Shown here: piece by piece, positions 52,024 through 61,065 of the stretch
Layout of the letters: each line of letters starts with the position of its first letter
How positions within the stretch are numbered: the first letter of the stretch is position 1
Position numbers and translations under genes: made by a program
Source: Streptacidiphilus jiangxiensis
GTDB lineage: Bacteria; Actinomycetota; Actinomycetes; Streptomycetales; Streptomycetaceae
Assembly: GCF_900109465.1 (NCBI RefSeq)
Contig: NZ_FOAZ01000008.1
Coordinates: 124,001-188,000 of the forward strand
DNA: 64,000 bases
Reading direction: 5' to 3'
Notes under the pieces: model-generated
Databases searched by the model: none
What the model was told of the DNA's origin: nothing
Seen by the model: only the letters and a program-made list of their open reading frames with translations

Positions 52024-52203
52024 TCAGCCGCGAGAGGTAGGCCGGAGCAGCCTCCGCAGGACGGCGGGCATCCCGCCGGCGGCACGCGGGGGCATCACGG
52101 GCGGGAACGTGGGCGGCATCGGCCGGAGGCCTTCGGCAGGCTCGGGTTCTGCTGCTTCGGAGGGTTGGTTGATCGATAACGCCGACGGGCGCGTAACGGA
52201 CAT
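52024..52203 (-). CDS. small hypothetical protein (59 aa)
   Basis: ATG 52203 to TGA 52024. Pro/Ala/Arg-rich: starts MSVTRPSALSINQPSEAAEP and ends VLRRLLRPTSRG, with PPTFPPVMPP between. No domain. TAGGTT followed by six bases and then ATG suggests a leaderless mRNA. It could be a leader peptide for the ABC operon, whose start lies 90 bases on. Supported only by the start architecture, so treat as tentative. Confidence 0.4.
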   Translation of the reverse strand: MSVTRPSALSINQPSEAAEPEPAEGLRPMPPTFPPVMPPRAAGGMPAVLRRLLRPTSRG

Positions 52204-52257
52204 GCGCGCAACCTAGCAGCCCGCACTGACAGACCATCACGAGGTTGCGCGTCCTAG

Positions 52258-52362
52258 AGGGGCGCCGGGAACTGCGCGAGTAACCCACCCGAGGCGGATG
52301 GCCCTGAACGCACGGGATCTGACCGCATGTCGGTGGCTTGTCGCGCAGTTCCCCGCGCCCCT
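52258..52362. repeat. dispersed palindromic element, copy 2
   Basis: 22-base arms (52258-52279 and 52341-52362) with one mismatch; begins AGGGGCGCCGGGAACTGCGC. The core contains GGCGGATGGCCCTG and CATGTCGGTGGCTTGTCGCG, shared with the other copies. Lies 28 bases past the terpene synthase stop. Confidence 0.8.
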
Positions 52363-52389
52363 GGAGGCTGCGCCTCCTGGGTCGTGCAA

Positions 52390-53415
52390 CTACAGGAGTT
52401 CTTCCAGGTAGTTCGGCTCGTCCACCGGGAGTGCCCCCTCGGGGCGGTAGCGGAGGGTGGCCGCCTCCCAGGAGAAGTAGCCGCGCATCCAGTCGCCCAT
52501 GCCGTCGACGTAGCGCAGGACCGCCGCACCCTCCGCCTTGCCGAGGCCGAGGGAGACGCAGATCGAGGGCATCCGTTCGGCGAGGCGGAAGAAGTCGTCG
52601 ACCATGTCCTGGGCCTCCTGCCGGACCAGGGCGAAGGCCCGTTGGCGACTGCAGTCGCGTTCCCGCTGGGTGATCACGGCGAGGTTGTAGACGTCCCCGC
52701 GCGGGGCCTCCTTGGCGTAGGAGTAGACGTCGTTGTTGACCGCCGGTGCGTCGCCCGCGAGCCGGCGCATCAGGGCCAGTTGGGGGTTGTGGAAGGCCGC
52801 CGCCGGCACCTCGCCGAGGATGCGTTCGGCGAGGTCCAGGACGGTGTCGACGCCGGACGCGCCGCGTCGCAGGACGAGGTAGGCGTCGCGGTCGGGGTGG
52901 GCGTCGGGGCCGCCGCGGCGGCCCAGCGCCTCGCTGGGGTGGGCCATGAAGTAGCCCTCCCAGTGGAACGCCGCGCGGGCCCGCCAGCGTGCGGACATGC
53001 CCTGGCTGCCGCGCCGCCACAGGTCGGCGAAGGCGGACTCCACGGGGGAGGGGTCCGCCGGCGCACGGCCGGTGTGCAGGGTGGTGAGCAGCGGTTCGCA
53101 GATCCGGGCGACCTCGGCCGGCTGCACGCCGCGCTCGCCGTCGAACTGGTCGTCGAAAAGGAAGTAGAACGCGCACTGGTCGACCGCGAGGCAGAGGTCG
53201 GCCAGGCTCGCGCCCGGGAAGCTGGTCGCCGCGAGGGCGGGGATCGACCAGCGGTCGTACAGTCGTCGGGCGCGGTCCTCACGCAGCATGCCGTGGGCGC
53301 GCAGCCACTGGAGATTGTGCCGGGCGGCCGCGTCCACCAGCGGATTGCTGCGGACCGGCCCCGGGATTCTTATGACGTCGTCTGTGTGCAAGGGCCCGTG
53401 CAGTAGCTCGTGCAT
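52390..53415 (-). CDS. class I sesquiterpene synthase
   Basis: 341 aa. Mg-binding motifs are intact: DDQFD at 88-92 and N228-D229/S232/E236 in NNDVYSYAKE. Pyrophosphate-sensing Arg is in LRRGASG, and the RY pair is in ATLRYRP near the C-terminus. Typical of bacterial FPP cyclases; the product cannot be predicted. No P450 or prenyltransferase gene is adjacent. The ATG start at 53415 faces an AT-rich promoter region shared with a divergent LuxR-type regulator. Confidence 0.93.
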   Translation of the reverse strand: MHELLHGPLHTDDVIRIPGPVRSNPLVDAAARHNLQWLRAHGMLREDRARRLYDRWSIPALAATSFPGASLADLCLAVDQCAFYFLFDDQFDGERGVQPAEVARICEPLLTTLHTGRAPADPSPVESAFADLWRRGSQGMSARWRARAAFHWEGYFMAHPSEALGRRGGPDAHPDRDAYLVLRRGASGVDTVLDLAERILGEVPAAAFHNPQLALMRRLAGDAPAVNNDVYSYAKEAPRGDVYNLAVITQRERDCSRQRAFALVRQEAQDMVDDFFRLAERMPSICVSLGLGKAEGAAVLRYVDGMGDWMRGYFSWEAATLRYRPEGALPVDEPNYLEELL

Positions 53416-53673
53416 CAGCTCGTCCTCCTCTGCCCTGGTGCGACGGCTCGGTGGTCCCCCCGAACGAACCGGTTACGACGCTAGCCGAACTGATCAATCA
53501 TGTTTAGATATTGATCGGTCATATGCTCAATTATCAACCAGAGTTGGCCTAAGCGATCCGCCCCGACCAATGTGCGGGGATCCTCCGATGCGCCAGCGCG
53601 CGCCCTTCGCGCTGGATAACCTCGAAGGTGGAGCGCAGCACAGCGGGCAGAACGGGCAGGAGCGGAGCGAGCC
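53416..53673. promoter_or_regulatory. AT-rich divergent promoter with inverted repeat
   Basis: Between terpene synthase and the LuxR ATPase. GATCAAT (53492-53498) and ATTGATC (53510-53516) form a 7-bp inverted repeat in a stretch far richer in A/T than its surroundings. Candidate operator for the pair. Confidence 0.5.
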
Positions 53674-56597
53674 GTGGACGAGCGTCACCAGCTCTACGAG
53701 CGGGAGGAACCTCTCGGACTGGGCGTGCGCGCCCTCGACCGGCTGCGGGCCGACGTCGCCGCGGGCGACACCGGCCCCGGCGGGCTGCTGCTCTACCGGG
53801 GTGCGGCCGGCTTCGGCAAGACCAGTCTGCTCGCCCGTCTGCGCGCCGCCGCCAACGCCGAACGCGGCTCACAGCTCCTGCTGTCCGCCCGCGGCACCGA
53901 GCAGTTGCAGGGCGCGCCGTTCCACGTGGTCCGCAACCTGCTGCACCCGGCGCTCGCCAAGATGGACGAGGCGGACCGCCGGGAGATGTTCGGCGCCTGG
54001 TACGACATAGCGGCCCCCGCCCTCGGCCTGATCCCCGCCACGGCCGGGGCTCCCGCCGACCCGACCGGTGTCCAGGAGGCGCTGAGCTGGGTGATGACGC
54101 AGCTGGCGGTGCGTCAGGGCCCGCTGCTGGTGGTCATCGACGACCTGCACTGGGCCGACGCGGAGTCGGTCCAGTGGCTCGCGGGCTATCTCGGCCAGAT
54201 TCAGCCCTTGCCGATGCTGGTCGCCCTGGCGTATCGCGGGGACGAGCTCGACCCGGCGCTGGAGGACGTGCTGCTGCGCGAGGTGCGCGAGCTCGGCACC
54301 CGCGGTCACACCGTCGAGCTGCAGAAGCTCTCCCCGAACGCGGTCGTGGCCATGGTCCGCAGCCGTCTCGGCGAGGAGGCGGACGACGTCTTCTGCCGCA
54401 CCTGCTGGTCCATCACCAACGGCAACCCCTTCTTCGTCACCAGCCTCATCGACCGCCTGGGCGAGCAGCGGGTCGACCCGGTCGAGGAGAACCAGGAGCA
54501 GTTGCGCGCGCTGGCCGCGCTCAGCGGCGCCCGCGACATCGGCCGCCGTCTGGAGCGCCTCGGCACCGACGTGCAGCGCACCGCGTTCGCCGCGGCCGTC
54601 CTGGACAGCTCCTTCGACCTCGAGCTGATCTCCCGGGTGGCCGGCCTGCCGTTCAACCAGGCGCAGACGGCCGTCGACAAGCTCGTCGGCGACCAGATCC
54701 TCACCCGCACCGGCCATGAGTTCCAGTTCTCGCACCCGACGGTCGCCAGCGCCGTCTACCAGTCGATCACCTTCCCGGCGATGCGCACAAGCATCCACAG
54801 CAAGGCCGCGGACGAGGTCATCGCCTCCGGCAAGGGCGGCATGGCCGCCGCCTCGCGTCACCTGATCGAGCTCTACCCGGACGACAACCCGGTGGTGGTC
54901 CAGCAGTTGCGGCAGGCCGCCCACGAGCACCTCGCCATGGGCGCCCCCGACGCCGCCAAGCGCTGCCTCGAACGCGCGCTGCGCGAACCCCCGGCCGAGG
55001 AGGACGTGGCGGACGTCCGCTACGAGCTGGGCTGCGCCGTCATGCTGCGCGACCCGGACCTCACGGTCCGCCAGCTCAAGCTGGCCCTCGACGAGGTCCC
55101 GGGCCTGGAGCCGGAGCGTCGCCTGTCCGCCGTGCTCCGCCTCGGCCAGGCGCTCACCCACAGCAACCGCGTCACCGAGGCCGTCGAGCTGACCCGCGAC
55201 GAGGTCGGCCGGATGCCGGACGGCCCCGCCAAGACCCGCCTCCAGGCGGCGTCGTTCATGTGGCGCCTGCTGCGCCGCAACGACCCGGACGGCCGGGAGA
55301 CCTCACGTCAGCTGGCGGAGCTGGTGGGGCAGCAGGGCGGGCGGCGCGACCCGGAGGCGCGCTCCGTCCAGGTGCTGCTGGCCTGGGACCTCACCCTGCG
55401 CGGCGAGAGCGCCGCCGACGCCCTGGCCCTGGCCGACACCGGTACCGAGAGCGGCCGCCCCGCGGAGGGCCTCGGCTGGACCAACACCGTGCTGGGCTTC
55501 GAGATCCCGGTCATGCTCGGCGTCACCTACATCTACAACGACCGTCTCGACCGTGCCCGCAGCCTGTTCATGGACGCGGCCTACGAGTTCGAGATGATGG
55601 GCTGGAGCGGCGGCCACCTGGGCTTCGCCAACTTCTTCCAGGCCCTGGTCATGTTCCGGCAGGGCAAGCTCGTCGACGCCGAGAAGGCGCTGCGCCCCAC
55701 GCTGTTGCGCAAGGCGGAGCGGCTCGGCCCCGGCAACCCGCTGCTGTGGGACGTGGTCGCCACCCTCTGCGACATCCTGCTCGCCCAGGGGCGCTCGGAG
55801 GAGGCGGTCAAGCTCGCCGAGGAGCAGGGCATCCGCCCCGGCCAGTACCCGCCGGCGGCGGTCATGCCGGACGCGCCCACCCTCGTCGCCCGCCTGCTGC
55901 TGGCGCAGGGCCGCACCCGCGAGGCGGTGGCCGAGCTGGAACGGCACGGCACGGCCGCGACCTGGACGAGCGCGGCTGGGAGAACCCGGTCTGGTCGCCC
56001 TGGCTCAGCACGCTCGCCCTGGCCCTGGCCGAGACGGAGCCGGAGCGGGCCCGCAGCCTCGCCCGGGACGCGTACGCACGCGCCCTGCGGGCCGGGACGA
56101 ACTCCGCGGAGGGCATGGCTCTGCACGTCTGGGCCAAGGTCGCCGAGCCCGAGAAGGAGCTGGAGCTGCTGCGGGGTGCGGTCACCGCGCTCGGGCAGTC
56201 GCCGGTCGCCTACGAGCACGCCTCCGCGCTGGTCGACTACGGCGCTGCGCTGCGCCGTGAGGGCCGGCTGCGGGACGCGGTCGCCGCGCTGGAGCAGGGC
56301 CTCGACATCGCCCGCGACTGCGGGGCGTCGGGTCTGGCGGAGCGCGCCCGCCGCGAGCTCAAGGCCTCCGGCGTCAGCCCGCACCGGCTGCGCCCGCAGC
56401 CGTCGCGCGACCTCACCGCGCTGCAGTTGCGCGCGGCGCAGCTGGCCGCCGCGGGCAAGGACCGCGGCGAGATCGCGGAGACCCTCTCGGTCAGCCCCGC
56501 TCGCGTGAGCGAGCTCCTCGCCGCCGTCTACCGCACCCTGGGCACGGACGCGAAGGGCCTGGCCGAGACGCTGAAGGACGACCCCGAGGTCGAGTGA
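53674..56597 (+). pseudogene. large LuxR-type ATPase regulator, frameshifted at (ACGGC)3
   Basis: Restored length about 972 aa. N-terminal AAA/STAND ATPase (Walker A RGAAGFGKTS at 42-51, Walker B LLVVIDDLHWAD near 150), a long TPR-like helical middle (about 380-850), C-terminal LuxR-like HTH (LTALQLRAAQLAAAGKDRGEIAETLSVS). The frame is broken at 55941-55955, three tandem ACGGC units; two units would join ELERHG to RDLDERGW and restore the whole. As written, the protein runs out of frame to a stop at 56508 and loses the HTH. Candidate regulator of the divergent terpene synthase. Start GTG 53674. Confidence 0.85.
55941..55955 (+). repeat. (ACGGC)3 pentanucleotide repeat causing a frameshift
   Basis: Three exact copies of ACGGC. 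Removing one restores the open frame into the DNA-binding domain, so copy number decides whether the full regulator is made. Confidence 0.85.
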
Positions 56598-56711
56598 GGG
56601 GCGCGAGAAACCACCCTGCGCGGATGACCCTGCGCGTTGAGGACCATCTCCATGTCGGTGGCTTGTCGCGCCCAGGCGGCGGAGCAGCCCATGTCGGAGC
56701 CTCGCGCCCCT
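56597..56711. repeat. dispersed palindromic element, copy 3
   Basis: 11-bp arms AGGGGCGCGAG (56597-56607) and CTCGCGCCCCT (56701-56711). Core contains GCGGATGACCCTG and CATGTCGGTGGCTTGTCGCG, as in copy 2. Starts at the stop codon of the upstream gene. Confidence 0.75.
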
Positions 56712-56794
56712 GGAGGTGCAACCTCGGAATAGCCTGGAGGTCGTCGCCGTTCTGGACACAGGCCGAGAAACGGCCGGAAGGCAGGGAGCAGAAC

Positions 56795-57181
56795 ATGGCC
56801 ACCGTCGAACTGACCAAGGACAACTTCAACGAAATCGTTGAGCAGAACGACTTCGTTCTGATCGACTTCTGGGCGTCCTGGTGCGGTCCGTGCCGGCAGT
56901 TCGCTCCCGTCTACGACAAGGCCGCCACGGAGAACCCGGACCTGGTCTTCGCCAAGGTCGACACCGAGGCGCAGCAGGAGCTGGCCGCGGCGTTCGACAT
57001 CCGGTCGATCCCGACGCTGATGGTGATCCGCGACCGGACGGTCATCTTCGCGCAGCCCGGCGCGCTGCCCGCCCCGGCGCTGGCCGAGGTGATCAACCAG
57101 TCCCGTGCCGTGGACATGGACGAGGTCCGCGCCAAGGTCGCCGAGGAGCAGGCCCAGCAGGCCGGCGGCGACGAGGCCTGA
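56795..57181 (+). CDS. thioredoxin
   Basis: 128 aa. Active site WCGPC, C30 and C33; cis-Pro in SIPTLMV. About 20 residues longer than E. coli Trx, ending in a Gln/Ala/Glu tail. Cytosolic disulfide reductant. ATG 56795 after GGGAG. Ends six bases from a convergent TetR gene. Confidence 0.95.
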   Translation: MATVELTKDNFNEIVEQNDFVLIDFWASWCGPCRQFAPVYDKAATENPDLVFAKVDTEAQQELAAAFDIRSIPTLMVIRDRTVIFAQPGALPAPALAEVINQSRAVDMDEVRAKVAEEQAQQAGGDEA

Positions 57182-57187
57182 CCCGGG

Positions 57188-57805
57188 TCACGCCCGGCCG
57201 CGCGCGGCGAAGCTGCGGCGCGGCCGGTACTCCACGAGCGTGAGCGCCAGCTCGACGTGCCGGTCGACCAGCGCGTCGAGCGTCAGCGGGCCGTCGGCGC
57301 GCCACCACTGGGCGACGGCGTTGCACATCGCGATGACGCCGCGGCGGGCCTCGTCGGGGTAGGGGGTGTGGAACTCCCCGGCCGTGATGCCGGCCTCGAT
57401 CGGGTCGCGGAACAGGCTTGTCGCATCCGCCTGCCGACGGCTGTACCGCTCCAGCCGCTCCGGCTCCAGGCTGCGCTCCTCCAGCAGCAGGATGTTGCTG
57501 CGCGCCGCGTGTTCCGCGCGGAACCGCGTGGTCGCGGCGACCACCGCGCCGAGGCGGTCGGCGGGGGCGGCGTCGACGCCCCCGACCGCCTGCAGCTCGG
57601 CGTCGACCGAGGCGAAGTAGCGGTCCATGCCCTCGTCCAGCAGCGCGTGCAGCAGTTCCTGCTTGCCCGAGTAGTAGTGGTACATCGCGGAGAGGCTCAT
57701 CCCGGCCCGTGCGGCGATGTTCCGGATCGAGGCGCTGCCGAAGCCCCGCTCGGCGAACTCCTGCCGGGCGGCTTCGAGCAGGGCGTTCTGGCCGGCAGGG
57801 CGCAT
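57188..57805 (-). CDS. TetR-family regulator
   Basis: 205 aa from ATG 57805 with GAGG upstream. HTH: GSASIRNIAARAGMSLSAMYHYYSGKQELL. The C-terminal domain is of the type found in regulators of acyl-CoA or lipid genes (TetR_C with ...GVIAMCNAVAQWW). Divergent from an OB-fold gene, with matched operator sites at 57829 and 57904. Confidence 0.9.
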   Translation of the reverse strand: MRPAGQNALLEAARQEFAERGFGSASIRNIAARAGMSLSAMYHYYSGKQELLHALLDEGMDRYFASVDAELQAVGGVDAAPADRLGAVVAATTRFRAEHAARSNILLLEERSLEPERLERYSRRQADATSLFRDPIEAGITAGEFHTPYPDEARRGVIAMCNAVAQWWRADGPLTLDALVDRHVELALTLVEYRPRRSFAARGRA

Positions 57806-57828
57806 CGGGCCTGTCCTCACTGCAGCAC

Positions 57829-57917
57829 TTAGCGATCGTTCGGGGATCCTACCCAGATTCTGCCCTGCGGGCCCACTGGACAGCGGCGGCATTCGCCTCT
57901 AGCTTAACGATCGTTCG
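57829..57917. promoter_or_regulatory. paired TetR operators
   Basis: TTAGCGATCGTTCG (57829-57842) and TTAACGATCGTTCG (57904-57917), 75 bases apart, differ by one base. AACGATCGTT in the second is a perfect palindrome. One lies near each divergent start. Confidence 0.7.
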
Positions 57918-57939
57918 TGAAGGTTGGAGGAGGCAACTG

Positions 57940-58323
57940 ATGACGGGCAGCACCCTGACCAGCGATCCGGCCGAGTTCTACCGCGAGGGGCTCGCCCACG
58001 GGGAGCTCCGCTACCAGCGGTGCCAGTGGTGTGCGACGCGCTTCTCGCAGGTCAGCCTGCTCTGCGCCACCTGTGGCGGGACCGACTTCGTCTGGGAGCG
58101 CAGCAGCGGGCACGGACGGATCCATGCCCTGCCGCGCACCGCCGCCCCCGCCGACTGGCGGGAGTGCACCGCGGTGGTCGAGCTCGACGAGGGCTTCCGG
58201 ATGCACGCGACGCTCGCGCCGACCGCCGCCCACCGGATCTGGCGCGGCGCCCCCGTGCAGTTGGAGGTGGCCGCGGAGCAGGACGGCGGCCTGCGTCCTG
58301 TCTTCCGTCCGGTGGCCGCCTGA
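57940..58323 (+). CDS. Zn-ribbon/OB-fold protein (DUF35 family)
   Basis: 127 aa from ATG 57940 with GGAGGAGG. Rubredoxin-like zinc ribbon C28, C31, C42, C45, then an OB-fold (HGRIHALPRTAAPADW, VVELDEGFRMHATL). DUF35 proteins bind acyl-CoA and partner thiolases or acyl-CoA enzymes; no such partner is adjacent here. Probably repressed by the divergent TetR. Confidence 0.88.
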   Translation: MTGSTLTSDPAEFYREGLAHGELRYQRCQWCATRFSQVSLLCATCGGTDFVWERSSGHGRIHALPRTAAPADWRECTAVVELDEGFRMHATLAPTAAHRIWRGAPVQLEVAAEQDGGLRPVFRPVAA

Positions 58324-58464
58324 CGACCCCCAGTCGAACGTCTGATGACCGACGTTCGGCCGGTTGAACCCGCCCGCCTGGATCTGTCACTCTCGGCACG
58401 CTCGGCGCGTCGGAAGCACGCGCGCCACGAGCACCACCAGTCTGTGACGGATCGAGGGATCGTC

Positions 58465-58854
58465 ATGTCCGCACGTCGCGCCTCTGCGCTTCTCGCCGCC
58501 TCCGCTCTGGCGGCCACCGGTCTCGCGGTCTCCGCCGCCGCGCCGGCCTTCGCCAAGTCCTCGATCGGGCTCCATGCCGGCGCCCGCAGCGTCGTGCCGG
58601 GGGAGCGGGTCCAGCTGACCGCGTCCGGTGCCACCGACGACTTCGGCGGCGCCCCGGTCCGTCTCTGCGTGGAGGAGCGCACCCGTGGTTCCTGGCACAT
58701 CGTCAGCTGTGGCCACGAGGGGACGGTCCGCGCCGACGTCCGGGCGGGCCGGGCCGGGGTGCTGGCCTTCCGCGCCCAGCTGCTCGCCGCCAACGCCCAC
58801 GGGCATCTCGTCGTCGACCGCACCTCCCAGGTCGTCACCGTCCACGTGGGCTGA
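58465..58854 (+). CDS. small secreted protein
   Basis: 129 aa from ATG 58465 with GAGGGA. Signal peptide with cleavage after AFA (about residue 31). The mature part is beta-rich with two Cys (LCVEER and HIVSCGHEG) that could form a disulfide, in an Ig-like pattern. Unknown function. A longer open-frame start at 58345 has no ribosome site. Confidence 0.7.
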   Translation: MSARRASALLAASALAATGLAVSAAAPAFAKSSIGLHAGARSVVPGERVQLTASGATDDFGGAPVRLCVEERTRGSWHIVSCGHEGTVRADVRAGRAGVLAFRAQLLAANAHGHLVVDRTSQVVTVHVG

Positions 58855-58902
58855 CCGCTGCGCGGAGCCGGGGGGGCCGTGAGGCCCCCTTGAGGACGCT
58901 AG

Positions 58903-58921
58903 TAAGGTATGCCTAAGCTAA
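58903..58921 (+). promoter_or_regulatory. iron box (DmdR/IdeR type)
   Basis: On the minus strand it reads TTAGCTTAGGCATACCTTA, matching the DmdR/DtxR consensus TTAGGTTAGGCTAACCTAA at 15 of 19 positions. Lies 75 bases before efeU. Confidence 0.8.
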
Positions 58922-58995
58922 CCACCAAGGGGTGGCCGGCTGAGTGCTGCCGTGCGTGTGCGTCCGGGCGAATGGCCCCGGGGAAGGGGCCATGG

Positions 58996-61065
58996 ATGTG
59001 GAACGACGCGTTCCCTAGCTTCCTGATCGGTCTGCGGGAGGGGCTGGAGGCCGGCCTGGTCGTCTCCATCCTGGTGGCGACCCTCGTCCGCGGAGACGAG
59101 AAGGGTCGGCTGCCACAGGTCTGGACGGGTGTCCTGGCCGCCGTCGGACTCTCCTTCAGCTTCGGCGCGGTGCTGACCTTCACCTCCGCCAACCTCTCGG
59201 CCAAGGCCCAGGAGGCGTTCGGCGGCTGTCTCAGCGTCATCGCGGTGGCCTTCGTCACAGCGATGGTCTTCTGGATGCGGCGCAACGCCCGCAACCTCTC
59301 CGGCGAGATCAAGGAGAAGGTGACCGCGGCCCTGGCCATGGGGTCGGGCATGCTGATCGTCACCAGCTTCCTGGCCGTCGGCCGCGAGGGGCTGGAGACG
59401 GCGCTCTTCATCTGGACCACCGCGCAGACGGCGGGTGAGTCCACCGGTCCCCTCATCGGCGCCGCGATCGGTCTGGTGCTGGCGACGGCCCTGTGCTGGG
59501 GCCTGTACCGGCGCGTGCTGAAGATCAACCTGACGAAGTTCTTCACCTACACCGGCGTCGGACTGATCGTCATCGCCGCCGGCGTCCTCGCCTACGGGCT
59601 GCGCGACCTCCAGGAGGGCGGCATCCTTCCCGGTGCGACCGCCTTCGCGGTGGACCTGAGCGGCAGCATCGACCAGAACTCCTGGTACGCGACGCTGGTT
59701 CAGGGTGTCCTCAACCTCACCACGCAGATGACGTGGCTCCAGGTCGTCGCCTACGTGGTCTACCTCGGCGTCGTCATGACGCTCTTCGTCCGCGGTCTGC
59801 GCACGCCCAAGCCCGCCGCGCCCAAGCCTGCCGCGCCCAAGCCCGAGCCGGTCGCCTCCGTCGTGGAGCAGACGGAGGCGGCAGAGGCCGAGGCGGCCGC
59901 GCCGCGAAACCGCCGCTGGCTGGTGCCCGCCGCCGTGGTCGCCGTCCCGGCGGTCGTCGCCGGGGCCGTGATCGTCGGCTCCGACGGCAAGCAGGCCGCC
60001 GCCGCGACCGTCGCGGTCTCGCCGACCCAGTGCGGCCAGGGCTTCACCGCCCCGCAACCTGGTCAGCAGACCTTCCAGATGCACAACACCGGCTCGCAGA
60101 CCTCCGAGGTCTACCTGGTCAACCCGGCCACCAACGCCGTCTACGGCGAGATCGAGGGCCTCGCGCCGGGCACCACCCGGGCGCTGGTCGCCACCATCGG
60201 CTCCGGCCAGTACGCCTGGCGCTGCGTGCCGACCGGCGGAAAGGCCGTCACCTCCGCGGCCGTCAGCGTCTCCGGCGGCGGCTCGGTGGCCGCCGTGCTG
60301 CCCGTCTCCGAACAGGACCTGGCCGGGCCGCTCGCCGCCTACAAGAGCTACGTCGACGCGGGCCTCGCGACACTGCAGGGGCAGACCGCCCGGCTCGCCG
60401 CCGACCTGCACGCCGGCAAACTCGACGCCGCCAAGGCGGACTGGCTGACCGCCCACCTGCAGTACTCCTCGCTGGGCGCGGCGTACGGCACCTTCCAGGA
60501 CTTCGACAAGCGGATCAACGGACGTGCCGACGGCCTGCCGCAGGGCGTGAACGACCCGGACTTCCACGGCTTCCACCGCATCGAGTACGGCCTGTGGCAC
60601 GGGCAGGCGGCGGCGGTGCTGGCACCGATCGCCGACCAGCTGGCCACCGACGTGACCGGGCTGCGCAAGGCCTTCCCGAGCCAGGACTTCGACCCCTCGG
60701 ACCTGCCGCTGCGCACCCACGAGATCCTGGAGAACACCCTCCAGTTCGAGCTCACCGCCGACACCGACGAGGGCAGCGGCACCAACCTGGCCACCGCGCA
60801 GGCCAACGTCGCCGGCACGCAGGAGCTGCTCACGCTGCTCCGCCCGCTGATCGCCAAGCGCAGCCCCGACCTGCTCGGCATCGTCGACGCCGAGACGGCC
60901 CGCTTCCTGGGCCTGCTCAAGCAGGCCCAGCAGCCGAACGGCTCGTGGACGCCGGTGCAGCAGCTCGACCCGACGCTGCGCGCGCAGCTCAACGGCTCGC
61001 TCGGCCAGCTGCTCGAAGACCTCTCGCCCATTCCCGACCTGCTCGAGATCCGGAAGTCCGCCTGA
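58996..61065 (+). CDS. efeU: fused iron transporter: EfeU (FTR1) permease plus EfeO
   Basis: 689 aa from ATG 58996 (GGAAGGGG six bases upstream). N-terminal FTR1 domain with the two REGLE iron motifs at 14-18 and 130-134 and seven helices to about 270. A Pro/Ala linker and a further helix (about 312-335) lead to an EfeO-type part: a cupredoxin-like domain (about 340-435) and an M75 imelysin-like domain with HRIE at 527-530. Takes up ferrous or ferric iron with EfeB. efeU and efeO are separate genes in E. coli. Expression should be iron-repressed through the upstream box. Confidence 0.92.
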   Translation: MWNDAFPSFLIGLREGLEAGLVVSILVATLVRGDEKGRLPQVWTGVLAAVGLSFSFGAVLTFTSANLSAKAQEAFGGCLSVIAVAFVTAMVFWMRRNARNLSGEIKEKVTAALAMGSGMLIVTSFLAVGREGLETALFIWTTAQTAGESTGPLIGAAIGLVLATALCWGLYRRVLKINLTKFFTYTGVGLIVIAAGVLAYGLRDLQEGGILPGATAFAVDLSGSIDQNSWYATLVQGVLNLTTQMTWLQVVAYVVYLGVVMTLFVRGLRTPKPAAPKPAAPKPEPVASVVEQTEAAEAEAAAPRNRRWLVPAAVVAVPAVVAGAVIVGSDGKQAAAATVAVSPTQCGQGFTAPQPGQQTFQMHNTGSQTSEVYLVNPATNAVYGEIEGLAPGTTRALVATIGSGQYAWRCVPTGGKAVTSAAVSVSGGGSVAAVLPVSEQDLAGPLAAYKSYVDAGLATLQGQTARLAADLHAGKLDAAKADWLTAHLQYSSLGAAYGTFQDFDKRINGRADGLPQGVNDPDFHGFHRIEYGLWHGQAAAVLAPIADQLATDVTGLRKAFPSQDFDPSDLPLRTHEILENTLQFELTADTDEGSGTNLATAQANVAGTQELLTLLRPLIAKRSPDLLGIVDAETARFLGLLKQAQQPNGSWTPVQQLDPTLRAQLNGSLGQLLEDLSPIPDLLEIRKSA

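Noticed and set aside
55941-55955. Programmed ribosomal frameshift site
   Set aside because: No slippery heptamer or downstream pseudoknot evident; a repeat-number change explains the frame break more simply.
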